From positions 1 through 64,000 of the forward strand of contig JAXHLR010000007.1 of NCBI GenBank assembly GCA_034521975.1: a stretch of DNA of 64,000 nucleotides. The letters are read 5' to 3'. The position numbers were made by a program, and so were the translations under genes. The notes below the pieces were generated by a model. The model searched no databases. It was not told the DNA's origin and was given only the letters and a program-made list of their open reading frames with translations. Below, piece by piece: positions 1 to 7,869 of this stretch (positions are counted from its first letter, which is position 1; each line of letters begins with the position of its first letter). The stretch is from Acidimicrobiales bacterium. Lineage in GTDB: Bacteria > Actinomycetota > Acidimicrobiia > Acidimicrobiales > SKKL01.

Positions 1-373
1 TGCTCAGGATCGTCGTCGAGGTGGATCCCAATCTGGCATGCAACGCCGCATGAACTCGTCGGAGAGCGGGACCGCGAACGCCGTGTCGCCATGAGCGGAA
101 CGTCGGATCATCCCTTCTCGATCAGGCCGCTGCGGAGTGGACCCGGAAGAAACTCCGATCGAGGGGCTCGGTTGCACGGCTGCTGGCCGCTCGCACGTCG
201 TCCTGAGCACGTGGCCGTCGAATATCACCAAGCGATGGGCGCAGAGAAGTCGAATACGTAGGACGTTTACTCGACCTTATCCATCTATGGCGGGCTTCGG
301 ACGCCGAGCCTTCTCGGAGGGCGATCCACACGCCGGCCGGCATCGCAACCGTCGCATGCTGCGTAAGACGCCC
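1..373. other. No gene recognised
   Basis: I find no supportable protein or RNA gene here. Only short open frames without recognisable motifs are present on either strand (the longest are minus-strand frames at 4-231 and 122-343). The stretch is the 3' flank of the minus-strand P-loop NTPase gene that ends at 374, and it lies at the edge of an accessory segment full of gene remnants, so it may hold further decayed sequence. Confidence 0.4.
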
Positions 374-1246
374 CTACCTCCACCGCCGCTTCACGGCTTG
401 CACGACCTTCCGCGTGCCCTCGTCCTTCCGGTCGCGCACGTCCGCGACGAAGCACGAGCGCGGCCAATCGTAGCGGTGCCCCGTCACCTCGCGCCGAAGG
501 TCCCCGTCCCGGCGAACGGCCAGGACCTCGTCCCGCAAACGGCTCGCCTCCTCGCGGGCGGCCGGACTCTCGGCGCCGATCACGACCAGATGTGCCTTCC
601 AGAGGTCCTCGAGATCGCGACGGAGCCAGCGCTTGTGCTGGTAGGAGGGTGCGCCCTCGTCCAGCAGCTTCCGGATCGCGCGCGACACCTCGTCCGACAG
701 CTCGATCCTCTCGACCTCCACGACCGTCTCGTCGTCCTCGTCGATCACGTCGCCCACGTTCAGGCCGTAGGGCAGCTCCTCGTCCTCGTCTTCGTCGGCC
801 GGGTTCAGGCCCAACGCCAGGCTCAACGCCGTCTGCCCATCGATCCGAGCGACCTCGCGTCTCTCCTCGACCAGAAGCGACCCGCCCGCCGGCGCCACGA
901 ACACCGCGGCGTGCACCTCGCGAGAGTGGAACGCGGCGTTCCCTTCGATCACGATCGCGTCGGCCGGGAGGAGCGGCGCTCCGATCGCCCGGGCCACGGA
1001 GGTGACGTCGCCCGGCCAGCCTTCGGGCACGCGCAGCAGCGTCGCGTCGACGTCCCCTGCCGCCTCCCAGCGGCGCGTCTCGTCGTTCCCGGCATCGTCC
1101 ACCAGCGGCTCGGCGAGATCGTCGTCCTCCACGACACGGATCGCCGCCAGCCAGCGCGAGCGGTTCGAGGCCACGAGCGCCTCGATCAACGAGGTCTTGC
1201 CGGACCCCGCCGGGCCCGTCACGAGCGTATAGCTCCGATCGATCAT
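374..1246 (-). CDS. P-loop NTPase, CobW/HypB/UreG-like
   Basis: A protein of 290 residues. The ATG at 1246 starts directly at the NTPase fold; the frame is open further upstream but only with Arg/Pro-rich sequence. A clear Walker A motif (GPAGSGKT, residues 11-18) follows the first beta strand, and a hydrophobic strand ending in IVIEGN (about 98-103) could be Walker B. The middle is very acidic (Glu/Asp run about residues 165-190). The glycine-rich loop at the extreme N-terminus resembles the G3E metallochaperone GTPases (CobW, HypB, UreG), but I see no NKxD guanine-specificity motif, so the nucleotide is uncertain. It lies downstream of a toxin-antitoxin remnant on the strand of the Wadjet operon. 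Its role is unknown. Confidence 0.65.
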   Translation of the reverse strand: MIDRSYTLVTGPAGSGKTSLIEALVASNRSRWLAAIRVVEDDDLAEPLVDDAGNDETRRWEAAGDVDATLLRVPEGWPGDVTSVARAIGAPLLPADAIVIEGNAAFHSREVHAAVFVAPAGGSLLVEERREVARIDGQTALSLALGLNPADEDEDEELPYGLNVGDVIDEDDETVVEVERIELSDEVSRAIRKLLDEGAPSYQHKRWLRRDLEDLWKAHLVVIGAESPAAREEASRLRDEVLAVRRDGDLRREVTGHRYDWPRSCFVADVRDRKDEGTRKVVQAVKRRWR

Positions 1247-1376
1247 GCCTGCCTCCGCGGTGGGACGGGCGCTCGTGTGACGGGGGCGCGATCGAGTCGT
1301 ACCGACCTCGCGCGAGCGCGATCGAACCGGCGGGCTCGGCATCGCCGCTGCATCGCGGTAGCGACGCACAGGCACG

Positions 1377-1472
1377 TCAACCCTCCTCGTTCGGATGGAA
1401 TCCGAACAGGGCGTAGCGGACACCGCCTCGCTCCAACGCCCCGGGCACGGCCAGAACGTCCTCGAGCTTCAT
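1377..1472 (-). pseudogene. Nucleotidyltransferase (AbiEii/DUF6036-like) N-terminal remnant
   Basis: A 31-codon open frame begins MKLEDVLAVPGALERGGVRY and continues ALFG before ending after seven unrelated residues. The pattern 'LxALxxxGVRYxLFG' is the first helix and strand of small nucleotidyltransferases of the AbiEii/MNT type, which normally continue with a glycine-rich loop and a DxDxxF metal-binding motif. Neither is present in any frame downstream. I read this as the surviving 5' end of a lost gene. The frame overlaps the end of the upstream toxin remnant by 4 bases. Such genes occur in toxin-antitoxin and abortive-infection modules, which fits the neighbourhood. Confidence 0.45.
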
Positions 1473-1738
1473 GGGACAAGCGTACATCGCAGCTTCGCAG
1501 ACGTAGCCGCTCGCACCCACTGCGTCAACGGTAGGGCGGAGGTGCGCCGAGCCGACCTTGCCGCAACGATTCCCGCCGGACCGAGACCACGACGCTGGGC
1601 TCGAGCCTTCATGGCCGCGACGATCTCGCGAGGTCGATCGCCGACCGGCTGCGCACGACGATCCCGGTACCAGCGCCGCACGCTCTCCGTATCGGCGACC
1701 GCTGAACTGGCGAAGGTCACGCGGCGCCGGTGCGGCAT
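1469..1738 (-). pseudogene. RelE/ParE-family toxin, probably frameshifted
   Basis: The ATG at 1738 follows immediately on the antitoxin stop, as in a normal antitoxin-toxin operon. Residues 1-45 (RRRVTFASSAVADTESVRRW, then YRDRRAQ and REIVAAMKA) look like the first strand and two helices of a RelE/ParE toxin. The remaining residues of this frame do not resemble the family. A different minus-strand frame over about 1514-1600 encodes RRESLRQGRLGAPPPYR, which resembles the usual C-terminal 'LRE...YRIVYR' region. A one-base shift near 1600 would therefore explain the gene. As read, the 89-residue product should be inactive. Sequencing error cannot be excluded. Confidence 0.55.
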
Positions 1739-2014
1739 TCAGGTCAGCCCAAGGCGGCGTTTCGTCTCGTCCAAGTCGAGCTCACGGCCGGCATCGAGAT
1801 CCATCAGACCGGTCACGACATCACGCAAGAACGCGCGCTCCTCGGACGCGACCTCGTAGTCGGCCAGTGCCTGCATCACGGCGACGCCGCGGCCGCGGTT
1901 GGTCAACGGCACCGGACGGCGCGTAGCATCCACCTGGCGGACGACCTTGCCAGGGTTGACTTTCAGATCGCTGAGCGGAACGACGTCCTCGGAGAACTTC
2001 GTCGGTGTGGCCAT
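1739..2014 (-). CDS. Phd/YefM-family antitoxin
   Basis: A protein of 91 residues that would bind and neutralise the toxin encoded directly downstream and repress their shared promoter. The N-terminal half (VVPLSDLKVNPGKVVRQV, then RRPVPLTNRGRGVAVMQ) is the Phd/YefM DNA-binding fold: 'SxLKxNPGKVV' followed by 'PVxLTxRGRxVAVM'. The C-terminal part (ERAFLRDVVTGLMDL...KRRLGL) is the toxin-binding helix. The start is preceded by GGAGG. The gene lies 56 bp beyond jetD on the same strand, and four regularly spaced GACAG repeats in that gap are a plausible operator. Confidence 0.85.
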   Translation of the reverse strand: MATPTKFSEDVVPLSDLKVNPGKVVRQVDATRRPVPLTNRGRGVAVMQALADYEVASEERAFLRDVVTGLMDLDAGRELDLDETKRRLGLT

Positions 2015-2025
2015 GGATCCTCCCT

Positions 2026-2069
2026 GACAGGCTCTCTGGACAGGACCCGTGACAGCACCTGTCGACAGG
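2026..2069. promoter_or_regulatory. Regularly spaced GACAG repeats, candidate antitoxin operator
   Basis: In the 56-bp gap between jetD and the antitoxin, GACAG occurs four times on the plus strand, at 2026, 2039, 2051 and 2064, with spacings of 13, 12 and 13 bp. The last copy is half of a perfect 12-bp palindrome, CCTGTCGACAGG (2058-2069). Phd/YefM antitoxins usually bind palindromic sites over their own promoter, so autoregulation is the simplest reading. Confidence 0.5.
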
Positions 2070-2070
2070 C

Positions 2071-3537
2071 CTACGGATGCGCACCCCTATGCTCAGGCCA
2101 CGCGAAGGACGCATCGGGGCCCGTCGCGAGCGATGGCGTCCAGGGCGGCACGATCCGTGCCTCCAACGCGGCGCGACGGGCACGCGCAGCAGCCGCCTTC
2201 GATCTACGACGCCTCCCGCCCAGCGCGCGCTGCAACCACGAGAACCTGATCCGCTCCTGCTCCAGCCGCACCTGCTCTCCCAGCACGTCGCCCCTCAGGT
2301 CGTCGTACACGCTCCGCTCGTCGGGATCGAGGCGGTCCAGCTCCCGCCGGGTCGGTTGCGGCTCCCGTCCCCACGCGTCACGGTGCGCGAGCAGCGTCTC
2401 GCGGTCCATCAGGAACGACTCCGCGTGTGGCACGACGCCGAGAAGCTGGTCCAGGATCGCGAACCCGTGCGTGTCGATGTCGCCCCAGTAGCGAACGGTC
2501 GCGTGCCGCAGCCAGGCGACGCCTGCCAGCGCGTCGAAGCCGTAGCCGGCGCCGAAGATCACGATCGTCCGCGCCCTCGCGGGAAACGCGAGGAAGTCGA
2601 TCTCGTTCTCGACGATGAACACCTCGGAGGGGTCCAGCGCCAGCGTCGCGAACGTCGCGACGGGCACCGTGACGTCTTCGTCGAAGCGCGTGCGCAATGC
2701 GCTCGTGCCCGATGCGCCCGCACCCGCGGCGTTCGAACCGAGGGCGTTCGTGCCCAAGGCGCTCGTGCCCGCGGCGTCATCGCCCGTCGCGTTCACGTCG
2801 AGGACCGACAGGGCCGGATCCAGCACCCGGAACCGGATCCGGATCGGCTTCGACCGAAACCCGTAGCGGAGCTCGAAGCCCGACCGCCCCGTCGCGTCGT
2901 GCCGGATGGCCTCGTGCGGGAGGACCAGGTCGAACAGCTCGGCCAGGACGTTCCGATGCCGCTCGAGGAACTTGCTGTCGACGCCCGGCACGTCCACCTG
3001 GCGGAGGTACAGACCGGGGCGCGGGTGCGCTTCGAGCCACGCCGCCACGTCCAGAAGTCGGGGCCAGTCGGGCGCCAGCTCCACCGCTGCCAGAGGCCGG
3101 CGCCGGAGCCACGCGAGCAGACGCGGCTCGCGCTGCCGCGTCTCGGCCACCACGCGGTCGAACGCGGCCAGCTCGGCGGTCTTGCCGATGAACGCGGCCG
3201 CGTCCGCACGCGTGTCGATCCAGACCTGCGCGGGGACCTGGTTGGCGCCCAGCTGGCGGTGGCGCACCTCCTCGAACACGACGCGGTAGTGCCGCGCGCC
3301 GGCGGAGAGCTTGGCGATCCACGCGCGCGCCTCGTCGTAGCGGCTGCCCAGCTGGGCCGACGACGGTCCCTTCAGCGTCAGGCGCCGCGGGAACGCCGGC
3401 TCGTCGTCCAGCTCGTCGTCCAGCTCGTCGTCCAACGCGCAGCCCAGGATCAGCCCACGCTGCCACCAGCGGGCGACCTGGCTCCGCAGGTCCGCGGGCG
3501 TGGTCCAGGAGGCGCGACTCACGGCGCCGTCGTCCAC
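2071..3537 (-). CDS. jetD: Wadjet protein JetD (DUF3322/DUF2220, Toprim-like nuclease)
   Basis: A protein of 488 residues and the DNA-cutting subunit of type I Wadjet, which cleaves plasmid DNA after loop extrusion by JetABC. The N-terminal DUF3322-like half starts SWTTPADLRSQV. The C-terminal DUF2220 half carries the Toprim-like acidic residues: ENE (310-312) in VFIVENEIDF, a Gly-rich turn (FGAGYGFD, 328-335) and WGDIDTHGF (351-359) with the paired Asp. It starts 10 bases after the jetC stop, so it is the last gene of jetABCD. Two low-complexity insertions are odd: DDELDDELDDE (36-46) and a five-residue repeat at 255-281. No frameshift is seen here. Family assignment is firm; activity depends on the damaged jetB and jetC. 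Confidence 0.93.
   Translation of the reverse strand: MDDGAVSRASWTTPADLRSQVARWWQRGLILGCALDDELDDELDDEPAFPRRLTLKGPSSAQLGSRYDEARAWIAKLSAGARHYRVVFEEVRHRQLGANQVPAQVWIDTRADAAAFIGKTAELAAFDRVVAETRQREPRLLAWLRRRPLAAVELAPDWPRLLDVAAWLEAHPRPGLYLRQVDVPGVDSKFLERHRNVLAELFDLVLPHEAIRHDATGRSGFELRYGFRSKPIRIRFRVLDPALSVLDVNATGDDAAGTSALGTNALGSNAAGAGASGTSALRTRFDEDVTVPVATFATLALDPSEVFIVENEIDFLAFPARARTIVIFGAGYGFDALAGVAWLRHATVRYWGDIDTHGFAILDQLLGVVPHAESFLMDRETLLAHRDAWGREPQPTRRELDRLDPDERSVYDDLRGDVLGEQVRLEQERIRFSWLQRALGGRRRRSKAAAARARRAALEARIVPPWTPSLATGPDASFAWPEHRGAHP
2695..2775 (-). repeat. In-frame 15-bp repeats inside jetD
   Basis: Degenerate tandem 15-bp units encode five-residue repeats of the type AAGTS/ALGTN/ALGSN/AAGAG/ASGTS at JetD residues 255-281, between the N-terminal domain and the Toprim-like domain. 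The unit length keeps the frame, so the array is best read as a flexible linker that grew by slippage. Confidence 0.7.
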
Positions 3538-3547
3538 GGCGATCGGC

Positions 3548-6500
3548 TCACGGCTCGCGGGTGGACGGCTCGCGGGTGGACGGCTCGCGGGTGGACGGCG
3601 CGTCGACGAACGCCGCGTCCGCCTCGCGGTGGCGCGCCCGCTCGCTGCGGTACTCCTCGATCGTCAGGTTCCGCAGCTGCGACTCGCGCCCGTCGCGGCT
3701 ATGCACGAAGCCGACGCTGGAGACGAACGGCTCGATCACGTGAATCTTCTGCAGCGGCGTCGCGACCAGCAGCTGCAGGCCCAGGCTCCCGAACAGCTGC
3801 AGGCCGTAACGCGCGGATTCGTCCGAGCCACGCCCGAACGCCTCGTCGATGGTGACGAACCGGAACGAGCGCGAGCGCACCTTGCCCGTCTCCAGACCGA
3901 AGCGGTAGGCCAAGCTGGCGGCCAGCACGGTGTACGCCAGCTTCTCCTTCTGTCCGCCCGACTTGCCGGCCGAATCGGAGTAGTGCTCGTGCTCCTCGTC
4001 CGTCTCGCGCCAGCGTTCGCTGGCGGCGAACACGAACCAGGTGCGCACGTCGGTGACCTTGGCGGTCCAGCGCCGGTCCGGCTCGGTCAGGCCGTCGCGG
4101 CCCCGGAAGCGCTCGATGATGCGCTTGATCTGCAGGAACTTGCGTTCCGAGTACGGCTCGTCCTCGACGCCCAGCGACGTTCCCTCGGTGCAGGCGCGCA
4201 GCTCGCTGCGGAAGTCGCGGATCTCGGCGTCCACCGACGGCTGCGCCTTGAGCTCGATGAAGCGGCCCGGGTTGTAGTCGATCGCGCGCAGCGAGACGTT
4301 GATCCGGTCGATCCGCTCCTTGATCGTGTCGCGCTCGCGGTTCAGCTGCGCCTGGAAGTTGGCGATCTCGTGGATCGTGTTCTCGTTCAGCAGCCGCTTG
4401 AAGCGGTCCTCGAAACGGGGCAGGTCGTCCGATCGCAACCGGTCCAGCAGCTCCCGGTAGGCGGGCGCCGCGGCGAGGGAGGCGTCCATCTCCTTGCTGG
4501 CGCCGGGGAAGGCGGCGCGGAAGTCGCTCATGGCGCGGACGATCCGCTGGCCGAGGACCTCCAGCCGCTTGTCCGCCGCGTCGATCCGGGCCTGCAGCCG
4601 ATCGCGAAGATCGCGCTCGACGGCGTCGCACGACTCGACCGTCAGCGCACGGTCGCCCAGCACCTCCTGGCGGTAGCCGTCGACCCGTTCGAGGTGCGGC
4701 GCGTGATCGCTGGCGTCGGGGGCGTCGAGGACCTCGCGCGCCTGCGTGCGCAGGTCGGTCGCGACGCGCTTCCGCTCGTCGGTGCGGGACCGCTCGTCGC
4801 GGAGCGTCTGGAGCCGCTCGTCGACGTCGCGGCCCTCCGCCTCCGTCTCCCGCAGCGCCGTCGTCAGCTCCCGCAGCGCGTCCGAGGCTTCCTCCAGGCG
4901 GCGCTTCTCGTCCTTGAGGCGTTCCGCCTCGTGCGCGTGCGGACGCCAGTCCAGCTCGCGATGGTCGCGGTAGTCCGCCAGCCGGGCCAGCGCCTCGCGG
5001 CGTCCGCCCAGCTGGCGCTCCTCGTCCTGAGCGGCGGCGAGGCGCCGGTCGAGATCCGCCAGTCGTTCCGCGCCCTCCTTCGCCGCCGCCTCGAGCGCCG
5101 CGATCTTGCGTTCGTTGGTCCAGCCCAGCACGAAGCGGCGGCGGTCGTCGATGCGGTGGCGGTCGTCCTTCTCGTGCCGCCCGCCGTGGCCCTTGATCTG
5201 GCCGCTGCGGGTGATGGCGCGCGCCTCGCGCCGGAACTGGGCGAGGTCGTCGCAGCGCGCCAGGTCGAAGCGGCGCGCCAGCTCGTGCTCCAGCCACGGC
5301 GCGAACGGCGAATCGTGCTTCAGGGCGAGCGCGTGCACGATCGAGCGGGGGTGCAGCTCGCTGGGCGGCACGGCCGCGGTGGTGCGGACGCGGTAGTACA
5401 CCAGCCGGCCCCGCAGGTGCGAGCGGTCCACCCACGCCGCCACCGCGTCGTACGCCTCCTCCGGCACCAGCAGGGACAGCGCGAAGCCGTGCAACAGCCG
5501 CTCCGCCGCGCCTTCCCAGTCGCGGGCGTCGCCCTGCACCTGGATCAGCTCGCCGGCGAACGGCATCTCGTCCTCCCGCACGCCGACGGCCGCGGCCAGC
5601 TCGCGCCGCAGCTCGACCTGACGCTCGGGGATGCTGCTGCGGCGCGCCCGCAAGCCCTCGATCTCGGAGGTGAGCCTGCCCTGCTCCTCGCCCTCCAGGC
5701 GACGCTGCACGCCCAGCTCGGTCCGTGCGTTCTGCAGCTCGGCCGCGCGGGCCTCCGCGCTCTGGCGCGTGCGCTCGATCTCCTCGCCCTGCGCCAGGAA
5801 GCTCTCCAGGTCACCTGCCGGCTCCAGGCCGATCCGGCCGACCAGCTCGGTGTAGGTGCGCCAGCGCGTGCGCTTGCGCTCGCTCTCCGCGATCGCCGCG
5901 GCGACCAGGCCTTCGAGCTCGGCGATGCGGTCCCCGCCGTTCGCGGCGATGCTGCGGTCCAGCTCCTGCTCGCGAAGGCGCAGGGCACGCCGCTTCTCCT
6001 CGGCCTCGCCCAGGCGGGCGGCGATGCGCGCCGCCTCTTGTTCGAGCTTCTGCAGGCGCTGGCCGAGAAGCTCGTCCTTCACGCCTGCGAAGTAGGTTCC
6101 GAGGGCGCCCCGCGCCGCCCGCGCTTCGTCGTTCTGCTGTGCCTCGCGGTCGCGTGCGCCCACGTCGGCGATCAGCGGGGTCAGCCTCTCCAGCTGACGC
6201 TTGGCGTCGAGGATCGCCTCGTGCGCGCGGTTCAGGTCGTCGAAGTGCGCCAGCAGCGCCTCGATCCGCGGCCGCGCGTCGAACGGCTCCAGCATGTGCC
6301 GGCGCACGAAATCGGTGAGGTTGCCGACCGACTTCATCGACACCGTCTGGTGGAACAGCTCCAGCGCCTGCTCGTCCTGGATCCCGAAGCGTCGCCGGAA
6401 GTGCGCGCCGTACGCCGAGAAGCTGTCGAACAGCTCCACGCCGTCCCCGCGCAGGCGCTTCCTGAGGTCGGCGAGCTCGCTGCCGAAGCCGGCGAAGTCG

Positions 6501-7071
6501 CTGGCGATCCCGAGCCTCCGCTCGGCCGCGGCGTAGAAGCGGCCCGGCGGGCCGACGTGGTCCTTGATCCAGAACACCTGGGCGAGCGTCACCACCTGAC
6601 CGTTGCCGTCGTTGCGGAAGGTGGCCAGGATGACCGAGTAGCCGTTGCGGTCGCGCAGCGCCACCGGCTTGGCCGGGCCGCCGGCGTCGCTGCGTTCGGT
6701 CTTGTAGTGACCCAGCACGTAGGAGCGCAGGCTCCGCTCTCCCCTTCGGCGCCGGCCGCCCGGTTGTACGCGACCTTCTGCGGCGGCACCAGCAGCGTCG
6801 TCACCGCGTCGATGATCGTCGACTTGCCGGAGCCGATGTCGCCCGTCAGCAGGGCGTTCCGCCCGTCCGGCACCAGCGCCCAGACGCGACCGTCGAAGGT
6901 GCCCCAGTTCAGCAGCTCCAGACGCTCCAGCCGGAAGCCGGCGCGGGTGTCGTCGCTGGCGAACTCGAGGCCTTCCTGCTGGGCGTCGGGGGCGGGGGAC
7001 CCAGGTGGCGTGCGGTGCGGCGGCGCCGCGTCGCCGAACAGGCGGTTCCCGAACAGGCCGTTCTCGTTCAT
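3548..7071 (-). pseudogene. jetC: Wadjet SMC-like ATPase JetC, interrupted by a one-base frameshift
   Basis: The MukB-like motor of type I Wadjet. The ATG at 7071 gives [13 protein letters not shown] and a Walker A motif GDIGSGKS (residues 77-84). After ...AAGAEG the frame breaks near 6737-6744, and the family sequence ([17 protein letters not shown]) resumes in another frame. The rest runs to 3548 with long coiled coils, the ABC signature region SGGQKEKLAY and Walker B FRFVTIDEAFG. The full span is 3524 bases, one short of 1175 codons, as expected for a single deletion beside the CCCC run at 6741-6744. The start overlaps the jetB stop (ATGA). The C-terminus ends in three copies of STREP. Either the ATPase is lost or the base is a sequencing error. 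Confidence 0.88.
3551..3595 (-). repeat. Three 15-bp tandem repeats at the jetC stop
   Basis: CGGCTCGCGGGTGGA is repeated exactly three times (3551-3565, 3566-3580, 3581-3595) and is flanked by a partial copy that contains the jetC stop codon. In JetC it encodes STREP three times at the extreme C-terminus. Confidence 0.9.
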
Positions 7072-7869
7072 GGCCGCGCCTCGCTCTGGCGCCAGGCGTC
7101 GTCCGGCCGCTCGTCGTCGGCAGCGTCGGCGTCGTCGGCAGCGTCCGTGTCGGCGTCGGCGCCTGCGTCCGCGTCCGCTTCCGCGTCGGCCTCATGCTCG
7201 TCGTCGCCGGCGCCGGTCAGGTGCTGGCGGTACTCGGCCAGGCGGGCGTCGAGCTCGCCCAGCCACTCCGCGTCGACGAACGACTTGAGGATGCGCCGGA
7301 TCTCGTACGCCCGCTCGGCCCCGGCACTCTTGGACCTGCAGCTTCCGGGCGAAGCCCAGCTCGACGATCTTGTTCAGGTGCGTCTCGGCCCGGTCCACCA
7401 TCCGCGCCTCGTTGCTACCGGTCGGGAGGAAGACGCGCATCATCTCGGCCGCCTCGTCGCGCGTGACGATCAGCCGGGCGTCGGCGCCCGAGGCGTCGAA
7501 CTCCACGAACCGCTTGCGCAGCAGGGCGAGCAGGAGGCTGACCGGGAACGACAGCGGCCTGCGCGCCACCAGGCGCGGAACGCCCGCGCCGACCTCGTCG
7601 TCGCGACGCGAACGCAGGAAGGCGTACCCCTCGGCCTCGTCGATGACGAGGTCCAGCTGCAGCACCGCCACGTAGTCCCGCACCTGGGCCTGCAGCTCGA
7701 TCAGCGCGCCCCAGGTCGTCAGGTCGTCTTCGCGGTAGAGGACGCCCTTCAGCAGCGGCAGCACCACCTGCGACAGCGCGGGCCGCGCGTCGGCGTGATC
7801 CTCGTAGGCGCGGGCGTCGTCGGCCTGGCCGTCGTACGCGCGCCCGCCGCCGGTGAACTCGTCGCTCAC
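7068..7869 (-). pseudogene. jetB: Wadjet protein JetB (DUF4194), interrupted by a one-base frameshift
   Basis: The MukE-like subunit that links JetA to JetC. The GTG at 7869 overlaps the jetA stop as GTGA. The first frame gives the DUF4194 body (LSQVVLPLLKGVLYREDDL, RRPLSFPVSLLLALLRKRF, HLNKIVELGFARKLQ) and then turns to nonsense after about 7335. The third frame continues the family C-terminus (ERAYEIRRILKSFVDAEWL, then an acidic tail) and ends in a TGA that overlaps the jetC ATG. The 802-base span is one base more than 267 codons, which fits one inserted C at 7332-7333. Correct overlaps at both ends show that the gene was intact recently or is intact in the cell. Confidence 0.85.

Noticed and set aside
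3551-3595. CRISPR-like repeats
   Set aside because: The 15-bp units are directly adjacent without spacers and lie within the jetC coding end. The same applies to the arrays at 17719, 48394 and 62121.
3500-7288. A 1262-codon plus-strand open frame opposite jetC
   Set aside because: It is a shadow of the antisense SMC gene caused by high G+C: Leu/Arg/Val-rich, no domain, and it crosses the jetC/jetD boundary.
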